Assembly (NCBI GenBank): GCA_023460955.1
Contig: JAEWOH010000022.1
Span: 1-49,260 of the forward strand
Source: Bacillota bacterium
GTDB lineage: Bacteria; Bacillota; Clostridia; Acetivibrionales; DSM-1351
Direction of reading: 5' to 3'
Length of the DNA stretch: 49,260 bases
Below, one piece after another: positions 34,270-43,654 of the stretch. A program made the position numbers and the translations under genes. The notes under the pieces were generated by a model, which saw nothing but the letters and a program-made list of their open reading frames with translations, ran no database searches and was not told the DNA's origin. Numbering within the stretch: position 1 is the stretch's first letter; each line of letters opens with the position of its first letter.

Positions 34270-36012
34270 CTACACCACACTCTCCAGATAGCTTTCCAAC
34301 TCTTCAAGCTTAACCTTGGTTTTTATGGTCTTATCTCTGGAAACAATCTCTACCTCTCCCTGCTCAAGGTTTCTGCTGCTGACAATCAATCTGAGCGGTA
34401 CCCCCAAAAGGTCTGCATCGGCAAATTGTATTCCCGCCTGAACATCTCTGTCATCCATAATAACCTCATACTTGAGGGAGAGTTTTTCATATAAAGCTAT
34501 CCCTGTGTTGTTTACTTCCTCGTTTTTCTTGTTAATAACGCAGATATGGATCTGCCAGGGTGCAACACTTTTGGGCCAGATAGGGCCGTAATCGTCATGG
34601 TTTGCTTCTATTATACAGGCAAGCAATCTGCCTACCCCTATACCATAACAGCCCATTATAGGATTTTTTTGCTTTCCGTCAGTGTCGGTATATGTCATAT
34701 TCATACTTTCAGTATACTTCGTGCCAAGCTGGAATATGTTGCCAACCTCTATACCACGCTTGACAGAGAGCTTGCCCCCGCACTTAACACAGGTATCTCC
34801 GTCATTAACCTTGGCAACCTCCACATAATTCTGAGGTTTGATATCCGTATCAACGTTAATTCCTACTATATGATAGTCCGCCTTGTTAGCTCCGGTAACC
34901 ATATTGGTCCCGCCCTTCAGGGATTCATCAAAGAGGATTGTAGCTTTACTTTCATCCAAGCCTTGAGCTCCAATGAAACCGAAGCATATTCCACTATTAT
35001 CGTCCTCCCTTTCATCATAAGGGAACACATTGGCTTTCACTACTCTCTTCAGCTTTGCTTCATTAACCTGCAAGTCCCCTCTGATAAACACAAGCAAAGG
35101 CTTTTTACTGTTCTCCACTGAAAATACCGTAGCCTTTATCAGCTTTGAAGCCCCCACCTTAAGAAAACGGCAGACATCCTCAATACTCTTCATTTGAGGT
35201 GTATGAACCTCCGCAACCCGGTCAGAAGCTGTAGGTGTAACTCTCTCTAAGTTCTCGCCTTCGCTTTTTTCCTCGTCGCAAGCACGATGGATTTTTGATA
35301 TGGCTACCTCCATATTTGCTTTATAATCACAGCTTTTACAAACTATAATAGAATCCTCTCCTGATTCAGCCAAAAGCATATACTCATGAGCCACCTTTCC
35401 GCCCATCATTCCTGTATCCGATGCAACAGAAACTACCTGTGGAATTCCTGCTCTTTCAAATATTCTGTGGTAGGAGTCAAAAACCCTTTGATAATATGCT
35501 TCAAGATCTTCCTGGGAAGTGTGGAAGGAATAAGCATCCTTCATTGTGAATTCTCTGACTCGTATAAGACCTCCTCTGGACCTGGGTTCATCCCTGAATT
35601 TAGTCTGTATCTGATAAATCATGAAAGGATATTTTGCGTAAGTCATTGCTTCACTTCTGGCAAGATGAACCGCAGCTTCTTCGTGAGTCATTCCCAGCAG
35701 CATATCACGGCCCGACCTATCCTTCATACGCATAAGCTCGCTTCCGACGCTTTCAAACCTGCCTGACTCCTGCCAGAGCTCTGCCGGCAGCACGACGGGC
35801 AGAAGTACTTCCTGACCTTCTATTTTATCCATTTCCTCTCTTATGATGTTTTCAATTTTCATTGCTACTCGTTTTGCAGGAAGCAGCATTGAGTATATTC
35901 CATTCGCCACCTGTCGCACATAACCTCCTCTTAAAAGGTAGATGTGGCTTATCAAACTTGCCTCGCCAGGTTTTTCCTTTAATCTTTCTCCCAAAAGTCT
36001 GCTTAATAACAT
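34270..36012 (-). CDS. proS: Prolyl-tRNA synthetase (bacterial type)
   Basis: 580 residues. The class II motifs are visible: motif 2 around FRDEPRSRGGLIRVREFTMKD and motif 3 in GCYGIGVGRLLACIIE. The insertion editing domain lies between about residues 225 and 400 (KLIKATVFSVENS, then GFIGAQGL), and the C-terminal anticodon domain ends at the last codon. It charges tRNA-Pro with proline. AAAGGA lies before the ATG. It forms a pair with tadA and is preceded by a structured leader with a terminator. Confidence 0.97.
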   Translation of the reverse strand: MLLSRLLGERLKEKPGEASLISHIYLLRGGYVRQVANGIYSMLLPAKRVAMKIENIIREEMDKIEGQEVLLPVVLPAELWQESGRFESVGSELMRMKDRSGRDMLLGMTHEEAAVHLARSEAMTYAKYPFMIYQIQTKFRDEPRSRGGLIRVREFTMKDAYSFHTSQEDLEAYYQRVFDSYHRIFERAGIPQVVSVASDTGMMGGKVAHEYMLLAESGEDSIIVCKSCDYKANMEVAISKIHRACDEEKSEGENLERVTPTASDRVAEVHTPQMKSIEDVCRFLKVGASKLIKATVFSVENSKKPLLVFIRGDLQVNEAKLKRVVKANVFPYDEREDDNSGICFGFIGAQGLDESKATILFDESLKGGTNMVTGANKADYHIVGINVDTDIKPQNYVEVAKVNDGDTCVKCGGKLSVKRGIEVGNIFQLGTKYTESMNMTYTDTDGKQKNPIMGCYGIGVGRLLACIIEANHDDYGPIWPKSVAPWQIHICVINKKNEEVNNTGIALYEKLSLKYEVIMDDRDVQAGIQFADADLLGVPLRLIVSSRNLEQGEVEIVSRDKTIKTKVKLEELESYLESVV

Positions 36013-36086
36013 AGAACCAAATCCTTTCTAAAATTTATTCATAATCTATTAATTACTACCGCAACCCATAAGGGTCCCTATTACAC

Positions 36087-36120
36087 AAAAAATCGCTGTA
36101 CATGAGCTGTACAGCGATTT
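36087..36120 (-). terminator. Strong terminator upstream of proS
   Basis: AAATCGCTGTACA and TGTACAGCGATTT form a perfect 13-pair stem with loop GCTCA, followed on the minus strand by TTTTTTG. It ends the structured RNA at 36121-36290 or attenuates transcription into proS, 75 bases further on. Confidence 0.93.
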
Positions 36121-36285
36121 GAGTTTATCAATCAAGTGCTCTGCACGGGCCCCGCTTCAATTTCTTTGACAGAAGAATTGACATCGTGAATCAGCACTTG
36201 CATCTTATAGAAGAATTGTTATATCTTCTTCGTATTATCAAGATGCAAATGCTAACTTGGGCACGGGTAGCTATTTATTATTTTG
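36121..36285 (-). ncRNA. Structured RNA upstream of proS (possible 6S RNA or leader)
   Basis: A region of about 165 bases with no coding potential that ends in a strong terminator. Its main feature is a long central hairpin: GCATTTGCATCTT pairs with AAGATGCAAGTGC, and inside it GAAGAA pairs with TTCTTC. Downstream a second hairpin is CAATT...AATTG, then GUGC-AGA-GCAC. The total size of about 200 bases with one long interrupted hairpin plus a small hairpin on the 3' side recalls 6S RNA, but I could not build the closing stem convincingly. It may instead be a proS attenuator. No T-box sequence is present. Confidence 0.45.
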
Positions 36286-36419
36286 TTTATTCTTATATCG
36301 GACTTAATAGTCATACAGGCCTCTAACCGTCATTTATTCAGTGTTCTACACCAGTAATTTTATACCAGTTTATCACTGCTCATTTATTATGGCAAGCCCC
36401 TGCTAACGTTTTTTATATA

Positions 36420-37589
36420 CTAAGTTCCTCTAAGCTGTTTTCTTTTACTTACCACAAGTGCCACTGAAATAAGTGCCGCCGCAAATCCAAGGTCTATCAG
36501 CATGTATGAAAGTGCCGGTGCAATATTTTCAAAATTGAAATTTGTCAAATCCCCAATTGCCGTATTTGCTCTGATGTACCAGTAAGTAGGTGTGAATTTG
36601 GCTATAGCAAGAACATTCTCGCTTAAAAACTCCTGTGGTACGAACACTCCGCTCAGAAAACTCATTCCAAGTGACAATACATTTGAAATACCTGATTGAG
36701 CATTCCTGCTTTTTATCAGTATTCCTATAAGGAAGCTCATGCTTAAAATTGTTATTGTCAAAATCAGTGAATTTAAACAAAAGTAAAGGGTATTAACATT
36801 AAACATAAGCTCCCTATAAAGAACGAGACCCATTATTACAAGCAGCGCCCAGCAGACGATTGAAAAAACTACGTTTCCGAAAAGAATCTGAAGATTAACC
36901 GAAAGATTGCTTACAGGCGAACACAAATTTCTTCTTTTTAGTTTAATATCGTTAAACACGATCATTATTGAACTTATACCCAGTATTATAATACTGATCA
37001 ACGCATAAGGCATGTAGTTAAATAAATATTCAACAGCACTTGTGTCTGACGTTTTCCCTGCTGAAACCTCCATTTTTACTTCTGTCTCGATGTCCAGGTC
37101 TTTTGCAACCTGCTTGACCAATTCCTCCTGTGTTATTCCTTTTTGGCTATTAATATAGAGTTTGGCAGTGTTAAGATACTTGTTCACAAGTATGTCTGTA
37201 TAAATTCCACTGGTGGACCCTGATACGGAGGTTTTTTCTATTACCGCCGCTCTTCCCGACATAATATTATCTGTAAAACCTGACGGGATTTTAGCTATAT
37301 ATTCTACCTCTCTGAAAAAAAGTGCATCCTGTAATCTTTCGGTGCTGTTTTCAACATCAACGAAGGTCGAGTGCTTGCCAAGGTACTCCTTAAAGCCCTG
37401 CAACAGTACTGAGTCCTTGTCTTCATTAATGAATGCAACTTTTGCTCTTGATTCGGTAAACTTAGCTATATCATTGCTGGCACCTAAATTCGAAAACATT
37501 ATTGACAAACCAAGGAAGATTATTAAATATATTGAAAGCTGTAAACTTTGTTTCTTAATTATTTTGAAATAAGTCTTAAATACTGTCAT
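36420..37589 (-). CDS. ABC-2 type transporter permease
   Basis: 389 residues with one N-terminal membrane segment, a large extracytoplasmic domain (about residues 40-190) and five or six C-terminal membrane segments from about 195. This is the ABC-2/YhgE-like permease plan, used for export of lipids, drugs or peptides. GGAGG precedes the ATG. It overlaps the upstream permease by 14 bases, so both are translated together. With the ATPase gene further upstream it forms a heterodimeric exporter. Confidence 0.85.
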   Translation of the reverse strand: MTVFKTYFKIIKKQSLQLSIYLIIFLGLSIMFSNLGASNDIAKFTESRAKVAFINEDKDSVLLQGFKEYLGKHSTFVDVENSTERLQDALFFREVEYIAKIPSGFTDNIMSGRAAVIEKTSVSGSTSGIYTDILVNKYLNTAKLYINSQKGITQEELVKQVAKDLDIETEVKMEVSAGKTSDTSAVEYLFNYMPYALISIIILGISSIMIVFNDIKLKRRNLCSPVSNLSVNLQILFGNVVFSIVCWALLVIMGLVLYRELMFNVNTLYFCLNSLILTITILSMSFLIGILIKSRNAQSGISNVLSLGMSFLSGVFVPQEFLSENVLAIAKFTPTYWYIRANTAIGDLTNFNFENIAPALSYMLIDLGFAAALISVALVVSKRKQLRGT

Positions 37590-38736
37590 ATCTCTGCCTC
37601 CTTATTATCAGGTACGTTACCAGCCCAAAAGCTAATGTGTAGGCAGTTAACAGGCCGATGTTCAGAAAGAATCTTGAATGTGTATCGTAGTAATATAATG
37701 CATAAAAGGCATCGGTCAAAAGTGAGACCGGGTTCAGATAGGATAGTACAGGGACGTTTTGTTGGATAATATATTTCATCTTATCAAACATCATTCCCGA
37801 AAGAAACGATGCAGTCATTGTAGATGCAATTAGTATGGCAACTTTTACGCCCTCGCCCTTTTTTATCATTGAACTTATCAGTGCTCCGAAGGTTATACCG
37901 GCCGCACAGCCAATCAGGCAGGTCAGGAGAATGTATCCTATTTGATTTCCGAAATCAATTTTCAGAACAAATACCAGATAGGATATAAGCAATATTATTT
38001 CAATTAATGATACCACCAGCCCTGCCAGCAATCCTGCCGAAAGTACTTTAAGTTTATGAACCGGGGCGACATTGAGCCTTGCCGCTCTCTTTGACAAGTT
38101 GGCCTGTATGTCTGTTACTTCCTTTAATCCGAAGAAGGCTCCATAAAAACAGGACATGGCAATAAGAGTGTAGAAGTAGTTAACAGTAGTATCCGGCTTA
38201 TCCTTTGTTCCTATCTGGACTTCTTTTATATAGTCTTTACTTTTCTGAAGGTCTTCTGCAAGACCGGATTGAAGGGCTGTGGGGTTTTGAGTAACTATAC
38301 TTGTAACCGCACTTACCGTTTGGCTGTATTGATCAAATATCTCCTTTATTATTGTCTGATCAAACCCCGAGTTTTTGAATGTAAGCTTTATGGGGGCTCC
38401 ATAGGTTACATAACCTACTATTTCATTGTTATCAAGAAGTTTCTCGGCTTCTTCCTGTGTAACAACCTTTGCATTGAAAAGTTTTATATCATTTTTATTG
38501 GTCCCATCATCATTGGAATGTTGTTCTATAAAATCTTTAAAATCCTTATTCTGTTGATATTGATCGCTGTTGATCACTGCAATGTTAAATACTTCAAAGC
38601 TCTCAGTCTTGGACAAATTTGAAAACGCCATGTTGAAAAAGGTTCCAAGAATTAGGGGAAATAGAAATGTCCAAAAAACTAGGGATTTATCCCTGACCGT
38701 GCATTTAAGTCTGTTATAAAATAAATTAAAAAACAT
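37576..38736 (-). CDS. ABC-2 type transporter permease
   Basis: 386 residues, same topology as the next gene: N-terminal membrane helix (VFWTFLFPLILGTFF), an extracytoplasmic domain to about residue 195, then six membrane helices (SCFYGAFFGLKEV onward). The start has AAGGAG nine bases upstream. It lies 18 bases after the ATPase gene. The two permeases differ enough to form a heterodimer. The substrate is unknown. Confidence 0.85.
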   Translation of the reverse strand: MFFNLFYNRLKCTVRDKSLVFWTFLFPLILGTFFNMAFSNLSKTESFEVFNIAVINSDQYQQNKDFKDFIEQHSNDDGTNKNDIKLFNAKVVTQEEAEKLLDNNEIVGYVTYGAPIKLTFKNSGFDQTIIKEIFDQYSQTVSAVTSIVTQNPTALQSGLAEDLQKSKDYIKEVQIGTKDKPDTTVNYFYTLIAMSCFYGAFFGLKEVTDIQANLSKRAARLNVAPVHKLKVLSAGLLAGLVVSLIEIILLISYLVFVLKIDFGNQIGYILLTCLIGCAAGITFGALISSMIKKGEGVKVAILIASTMTASFLSGMMFDKMKYIIQQNVPVLSYLNPVSLLTDAFYALYYYDTHSRFFLNIGLLTAYTLAFGLVTYLIIRRQRYDSI

Positions 38737-38754
38737 CGTTATTACTCCTTTCCC

Positions 38755-39687
38755 CTAGTCTCTTAGTTCCTTACCTGTTATCTCCAGAAATACGTCGTTA
38801 AGGGTTGGAAGTTCAGAATATATTCTTCCAAAATTAATGTCATTATCTCTGAAGAAATCAAGCAAGGTGGTGAGATTCTGTTTTCCCTTGTTATATTTTA
38901 CTGTAAGAGTCCTATCCTTGTATTCCACACTGTTTATGTTGGCAAGCTGCTTTATCTGCTCTATGCTGCTGTTTTCAAGCCCGAACACCTCAGCAGTTAT
39001 CTTCTCTCCGAGATTGATCATTCCTTTAAGTTCTTCCTTACTGCCGGTTGCAATTACCTTACCCTTATCCATTATCATAATCCTGCTGCAAAGCTGTTCT
39101 ACCTCCTCCATGTAGTGGGAGGTATATATAACTGTTGCACCTTGTTCATTAAGCTTTTTAATACCATCGAGGATATTATTTCTGCTCTGAGGATCAACTG
39201 CAACTGTAGGCTCATCAAGAATTATCAGCTTTGGCTTGTGTGCAATACCGCAGGCAATATTTAACCGGCGCAGCAAACCTCCGCTTAATTTTTTGGGATA
39301 GAATTTTCTGAATTCATTCAGAGCAACAAAATCCAGAGCCTCTTCCACCAGCTGTTTACGCTTCTCCTTGTCTTTAATGTACAGGCTGCAAAAATAATTG
39401 ATATTTTCGTAAACAGTCAATTCTTCAAAGACTGCAACATCCTGCATTATAATCCCAATGTCACGTTTTATGCTGTAGGCATCAGGGGCCATTGGCTTTT
39501 CAAAAAGCTTTATTTCACCTTTGTCATAATTCAGCAGTGATAAAATACAATTAATCGCAGTAGTCTTTCCCGAACCGTTAGGCCCCAGAAGTCCAAATAT
39601 CTCTCCTTCTTTTACCTCAAAGGATAAGTGATCAAGTGCAACTAAATCCCCATATCTTTTTACCAGATTCTTAACACTTACTATCAT
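38755..39687 (-). CDS. ABC transporter ATP-binding protein
   Basis: 310 residues. Walker A is GLLGPNGSGKTT (about residues 33-44), the signature is LSGGLLRRLNIA and Walker B is KLIILDEPTVAVDP, followed by the switch His in YTSHYMEE. The C-terminal 80 residues are an accessory domain as in DrrA/CcmA-type ATPases. It energises the two ABC-2 permeases encoded just downstream. GGAGGG lies before the ATG. No regulator gene is adjacent. Confidence 0.93.
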   Translation of the reverse strand: MIVSVKNLVKRYGDLVALDHLSFEVKEGEIFGLLGPNGSGKTTAINCILSLLNYDKGEIKLFEKPMAPDAYSIKRDIGIIMQDVAVFEELTVYENINYFCSLYIKDKEKRKQLVEEALDFVALNEFRKFYPKKLSGGLLRRLNIACGIAHKPKLIILDEPTVAVDPQSRNNILDGIKKLNEQGATVIYTSHYMEEVEQLCSRIMIMDKGKVIATGSKEELKGMINLGEKITAEVFGLENSSIEQIKQLANINSVEYKDRTLTVKYNKGKQNLTTLLDFFRDNDINFGRIYSELPTLNDVFLEITGKELRD

Positions 39688-39817
39688 TTTTCAACCCTCC
39701 AAATCTATCCGACAGCATGGAGCTATTTATCCGTGCCGGTATTGACTTAATTTAGCTTACAATGATATTTTATCTGCTTTTATTGTCATTCTTAAGTGTC
39801 TTTAATCAGATGTTTAT

Positions 39818-39831
39818 ATGACAAATGTCAT
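39818..39831. promoter_or_regulatory. Short inverted repeat between modA and the exporter
   Basis: ATGACA-AA-TGTCAT is a compact operator-like inverted repeat about 130 bases upstream of the exporter ATPase gene. A second half-site (TTGTCATTC) lies about 35 bases away toward that gene. A weak promoter (ATGACA, 16 bases, TATCAT) follows on the minus strand. The binding protein is unknown. Confidence 0.3.
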
Positions 39832-39848
39832 TTAAGCTGCCACGAGCA

Positions 39849-40643
39849 TTACTTTTCCATAAATACAAATCCATACTTTTCAAAGATAGGCTTAGCCTCA
39901 CTACCGTACAAAAACTCAGTAAAAGCCTTGGCCTCATCCGGGTTTTTAGTTTCTTTAATAACCGCGGCCGGATAGTATATAGGCTTGTGTGAGTCTTCCG
40001 GTGCTTTGGCCACAACTCTGACCTTTTGGGATGACCTGGCATCTGTTGCATACACAATTCCGGCATCTGCATCACCGGTTTCAACCCAGGTCAATACTTC
40101 CTTTACGTCATTGCCATATACAAACTTATTTTTTATCTGATCAATAATACCGAGTTTTGTCAGCATCTCCTGTGCATATTGTCCTGCAGGAACACCTTTT
40201 GGTTCTCCAAGCGAGATGTGCTGTATTTTTTCCGAAGTCAGATCCTCGAAACCGGATACAGATTTTTCTTCTTTCGGCACAATAAGAACCAGCTCATTCT
40301 TTAAAAATTCTCTTCTTGTATCACCAACAATAAGGCCTTTTTCATTTAGCGAATCCATTTGCTTGGTTGCTGCAGAAATAAACACATCTACAGCTGCTCC
40401 ATTTTCTATCTGCTGCTGTAACGCACCGGAGGAACCAAAGGAAAAAACCAACTTTATGTTTGGATGCTTTTCCTCAAAGGCATTCCCGACAGCCGACAAG
40501 GAATCCTTTAGACTGGCAGCCGCTGATATCAGCAGTTCAACCTGCTTGTCTGAACCTCCCTTCTTAACGGTCTGCCCGCATGCAGCCGTAAAAACCATGA
40601 AAACACATACCACAATGATAAAAATTAATTTAATTCTCTTCAT
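39849..40643 (-). CDS. modA: Molybdate ABC transporter substrate-binding lipoprotein
   Basis: 264 residues. The N-terminus is a lipoprotein signal peptide (MKRIK, hydrophobic core, lipobox FTAAC with the Cys at residue 22). The mature part follows the ModA plan: ISAAASLKDSL for oxyanion binding, FSFGSSGALQQQIENGA, DVFISAA, and later TGDADAGIVYATDA and YPAAVIKETKNP. It binds molybdate (or tungstate) outside the membrane. modB and modC are not next to it, so this is an orphan binding protein or the transporter lies elsewhere. GGGAGG precedes the ATG. Confidence 0.93.
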   Translation of the reverse strand: MKRIKLIFIIVVCVFMVFTAACGQTVKKGGSDKQVELLISAAASLKDSLSAVGNAFEEKHPNIKLVFSFGSSGALQQQIENGAAVDVFISAATKQMDSLNEKGLIVGDTRREFLKNELVLIVPKEEKSVSGFEDLTSEKIQHISLGEPKGVPAGQYAQEMLTKLGIIDQIKNKFVYGNDVKEVLTWVETGDADAGIVYATDARSSQKVRVVAKAPEDSHKPIYYPAAVIKETKNPDEAKAFTEFLYGSEAKPIFEKYGFVFMEK

Positions 40644-40671
40644 ATAACAACCTCCCTATTCTTTAACCTCT

Positions 40672-40716
40672 TTATAAAATAAAAATGATGAACTAATAAC
40701 CCAAGTTATCAGCTCA
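40672..40716 (-). promoter_or_regulatory. Terminator-like hairpin in modA leader
   Basis: ATGATGAGCTGATAAC pairs imperfectly with GTTATTAGTTCATCAT, then on the minus strand TTTTTATTTT follows, about 35 bases before the modA ribosome binding site. A terminator placed inside a leader of roughly 180 bases suggests attenuation. The known molybdenum cofactor riboswitch sequence was not recognised. Confidence 0.5.
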
Positions 40717-40827
40717 TCATTGAGAATACATATTTACCAACATATAATTGCAATTGTCCTATTAAGTTATAAAAAGCATTAGTTATAAACCCTAAATTTA
40801 TTTTGTCATTTGGAAATTATTTACGCT

Positions 40828-40833
40828 ATTATA
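40828..40833 (-). promoter_or_regulatory. Candidate modA -10 box
   Basis: A TATAAT on the minus strand within TATGGTATAATAGCG, with a weak -35 (ATTCAC) about 18 bases upstream. It would give a leader of about 180 bases for modA. The rest of 40860-41001 holds the divergent gmd upstream region, where only a weak TTGAGC/TATGAC pair was seen. Confidence 0.45.
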
Positions 40834-41001
40834 CCATAAGTACCTTTGGTGAATAAAGCAATCCTTCAATAATTTTTGTATTAGTGAAGCGCTAGTTCCA
40901 TAATTGTCATTCGTTACATATTATGTTAATAACCTTTGAGCTAGATATTACCGGCTCTATGACTTTAAACTTCGATTAAAATTAAGTAAGGAGTAGAATA
41001 C

Positions 41002-42021
41002 ATGAAAAAAGCTTTAATAACCGGCGTAACCGGACAGGATGGATCTTACCTTTCTGAGTTTTTATTGGATAAAGGATATGAAGTACACGGAATAGTCAGG
41101 AGAAGCAGCTCCATCAATACCAAGCGGATTGATCACCTGCTGCAAGGGGATGGTGCAAATCCTAACCTGCATATCCATTATGGGGATCTTACCGACCCAG
41201 GAAACCTCTATAAGCTGATTTATAAGACTCAACCTGATGAAGTGTATAACCTTGGAGCGCAGAGCCATGTAAAAGTGTCCTTTGAGGTTCCGGACTTTAC
41301 TTCGGATGCTAACGGTCTCGGTACCTTAAGGCTGCTGGATAGTATACGCGAAATAAAACCGGACGCAAAGTTTTATCAAGCCTCCTCCAGCGAATTATTC
41401 GGTAAGGTAAGAGAGATTCCTCAAAACGAGAACACTCCCTTTTATCCGAGAAGTCCTTACGCGGCTGCAAAGCTATATGCCTACTGGATAACGGTTAATT
41501 ACCGTGAAGCGTATAATTTGTTTGCCTGCAATGGAATTCTTTTCAATCATGAGTCACCAAGAAGAGGAGAGACCTTTGTAACGAGAAAGATTACGCTGGG
41601 CATCGCAGCAATACTAAAAGGAAAGCTTGATAAATTAGTACTGGGAAACCTTGATGCCAAGAGGGATTGGGGTTTTGCAGGAGACTACGTTGAGGCCATG
41701 TGGCTCATATTACAGCAGCCATCTCCTGATGATTTCGTAATCGCAACAGGAGAAACTCATACTGTAAGGGAATTTTGTGAGCTCGCCTTTAAGCATGTTG
41801 GAATCAATCTGAAATGGGAAGGTCAGGGAGTAGAAGAAAAAGGTATAGATACAGCTACCGGTAAAGAACTGATAAATGTCAGCAGTGAATTTTTCAGACC
41901 TACAGAAGTTGATCTGCTGCTGGGTGACCCCTCCAAGGCCAAAAGTAAATTAAACTGGGCTCAAAGAGTTCCTTTTGAAGAGTTAGTCAAGCTGATGGTG
42001 GAAAGCGATCTTAAGGGGTAA
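41002..42021 (+). CDS. gmd: GDP-mannose 4,6-dehydratase
   Basis: 339 residues, a short-chain dehydrogenase with GVTGQDGSYLSEFLL at residues 8-22, DLTDPGNL, the catalytic SSSELFG and YAAAKLYAYW (Tyr-x-x-x-Lys), and NHESPRRGETFVTRKI, a block specific to Gmd. It makes GDP-4-keto-6-deoxymannose from GDP-mannose in the cytoplasm. AAGGAG lies before the ATG. fcl follows after 60 bases, so together they give GDP-L-fucose. Confidence 0.96.
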   Translation: MKKALITGVTGQDGSYLSEFLLDKGYEVHGIVRRSSSINTKRIDHLLQGDGANPNLHIHYGDLTDPGNLYKLIYKTQPDEVYNLGAQSHVKVSFEVPDFTSDANGLGTLRLLDSIREIKPDAKFYQASSSELFGKVREIPQNENTPFYPRSPYAAAKLYAYWITVNYREAYNLFACNGILFNHESPRRGETFVTRKITLGIAAILKGKLDKLVLGNLDAKRDWGFAGDYVEAMWLILQQPSPDDFVIATGETHTVREFCELAFKHVGINLKWEGQGVEEKGIDTATGKELINVSSEFFRPTEVDLLLGDPSKAKSKLNWAQRVPFEELVKLMVESDLKG

Positions 42022-42081
42022 AAACTCCACTTCAAGCTCTTACAATGCTATTTTTACGTTAGCATAAAAATGGAGGTTATT

Positions 42082-43020
42082 ATGAACAAGGAAAGTAAAA
42101 TTTATGTTGCAGGGCATACAGGCATGGTTGGATCGGCCCTTGTAAGATGCCTTAATCGCAACGGCTACCAAAATATTATTTATAAAACTCACCGGCAGCT
42201 GGACTTGACAAACCAGAGTGACGTTGATGAATTTTTTAAGGCCGAAAACCCCGAGTATGTTTTTACAGCGGCTGCCAAGGTGGGAGGAATATATGCCAAC
42301 AACACTTACCCTGCTGATTTTATAATGGAAAATATGCTAATTGAGTGTAATATTATTAACAGCTCCTATAAATATAACGTCAAAAAGCTTCTATTCCTTG
42401 GCAGTTCATGTATTTATCCCAAAACCTGCTCTCAGCCTATTAAAGAGGATTACCTGCTGACTGGTTCTCTCGAACCGACTAACGAGGCTTATGCCCTTGC
42501 AAAAATATCAGGTATTAAAATGTGCCAAGCCTTTAACAAGCAGTATGGTACAAGGTTTATCAGTGCAATGCCTGCAAGCCTCTACGGAATAAACGACCGC
42601 TTTGACAATTTTAATGCACATGTTATTCCATCAATGCTTATAAAGTTCCACAAGGCCAAAGTTGACAAAAGCCCTACGGTGGAATTATGGGGAACAGGAA
42701 CGCCCTTAAGGGAATTTTTATACGTGGACGATATGGCTGAAGCCTGCCTTTTGTTAATGCTTAATTATGAAGGCAGCGAATTTATTAATATAGGCTCAGG
42801 TAACGAAATAAGTATAAAAGAGCTTGCCGAGACTATAAAGAAAGTTGTTGGTTACGAAGGCAGCCTTGTATTTGATTCCACCAAGCCTGACGGAACTCCC
42901 AGAAGGGTTCTGGACAATAGTAAAATAGAAGCTACCGGTTGGAAACCACAAGTGGGAATCGAAGAAGGCCTTAGAAGGGAATATGAATATTATTTGAACT
43001 GTGTGGTAGCGGAACCTTAA
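42082..43020 (+). CDS. fcl: GDP-L-fucose synthase
   Basis: 312 residues with the nucleotide-binding GHTGMVGSALVR near the start, the catalytic SSCIYP and YALAKISGIKMCQAF, and NDRFDNFNAHVIPSM. It is the epimerase-reductase that converts GDP-4-keto-6-deoxymannose to GDP-L-fucose. The ATG at 42082 has GGAGG five bases upstream; an earlier in-frame ATG contains the site. A small hairpin (ATGCTA/TAGCAT) lies between gmd and fcl and may adjust the ratio of the two enzymes. Confidence 0.95.
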   Translation: MNKESKIYVAGHTGMVGSALVRCLNRNGYQNIIYKTHRQLDLTNQSDVDEFFKAENPEYVFTAAAKVGGIYANNTYPADFIMENMLIECNIINSSYKYNVKKLLFLGSSCIYPKTCSQPIKEDYLLTGSLEPTNEAYALAKISGIKMCQAFNKQYGTRFISAMPASLYGINDRFDNFNAHVIPSMLIKFHKAKVDKSPTVELWGTGTPLREFLYVDDMAEACLLLMLNYEGSEFINIGSGNEISIKELAETIKKVVGYEGSLVFDSTKPDGTPRRVLDNSKIEATGWKPQVGIEEGLRREYEYYLNCVVAEP

Positions 43021-43062
43021 AAACAACAGGCAGTTCCTCCTCCGAGAACTGCCTGTTGTTTT
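43021..43062. terminator. Bidirectional terminator after fcl
   Basis: AAACAACAGGCAGTTC and GAACTGCCTGTTGTTT form a 16-pair stem with a nine-base loop, followed by T residues on the plus strand and preceded by A residues. It closes fcl and may also serve the convergent DivIVA-like gene. Confidence 0.92.
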
Positions 43063-43083
43063 ATGTATCTCAACTTATTTCAC

Positions 43084-43536
43084 CTATTCAATTGTGATTT
43101 GCTTAAGCATATCCATCTGTGCCTGCAGGAGAGCTTCTGTTTTTGTCTTAAAGGTATATATTTCGGCTTTAATTTCTTCAAGCCTTCCCTTAGCTCTGAT
43201 TACTTCGTGGTTAGCAGTTTCCAATAGTCTGAATGCATTTGCTTCGGCTTCGCCTGTAATGAGCTTTGCCTTTTCACATGCATTTACCTTAATTTGTTCG
43301 CTTGTATGCTGAGCTACCAGAATTGAGTGTTGAAGTGATTCTTCAAGCATTTTGTAATGTTGTATTGCTTCGTTCAGGCTGTTGATTTTGTTTTTCATTT
43401 CTTCATTTTCTTTTACAGCTCTTGAGTAATCTTCGTTGATTAAAGCGAGTAAATTATCAACCTGCCGTCTGCTATAACCATCCAGGATCGATCTTTTGAG
43501 ACAAATACTTCTTAATTCCTCAGGGGTATAATTCAT
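43084..43536 (-). CDS. DivIVA-like coiled-coil protein
   Basis: 150 residues. The start MNYTPEELRSICLKRSILDGYSRRQVDNLLALINEDY resembles the N-terminal membrane-binding block of DivIVA, followed by a nearly continuous coiled coil to the end (ALLQAQMDMLKQITIE). DivIVA-type proteins mark curved membranes at poles and septa and recruit other proteins. The ATG at 43536 has AGGAG eight bases upstream; a longer frame runs into the next gene without a site. It follows the APH-fold gene on the same strand with a 118-base gap. Confidence 0.7.
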   Translation of the reverse strand: MNYTPEELRSICLKRSILDGYSRRQVDNLLALINEDYSRAVKENEEMKNKINSLNEAIQHYKMLEESLQHSILVAQHTSEQIKVNACEKAKLITGEAEANAFRLLETANHEVIRAKGRLEEIKAEIYTFKTKTEALLQAQMDMLKQITIE

Positions 43537-43654
43537 ACGTCCCACTCCTAATCTTCCTTCATATTTTATATATATTCCATATTGCCAATTATATTCTGTT
43601 TGCGAGGTCCTGAAGCAAATACTGCTGCCTGTTCCAGTGCCTGACTTTACCAGG

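Noticed and set aside
40660..40850. Molybdenum cofactor riboswitch
   Set aside because: The leader is AT-rich and lacks the GC-rich multi-stem core of that family; only a terminator-like hairpin could be supported.
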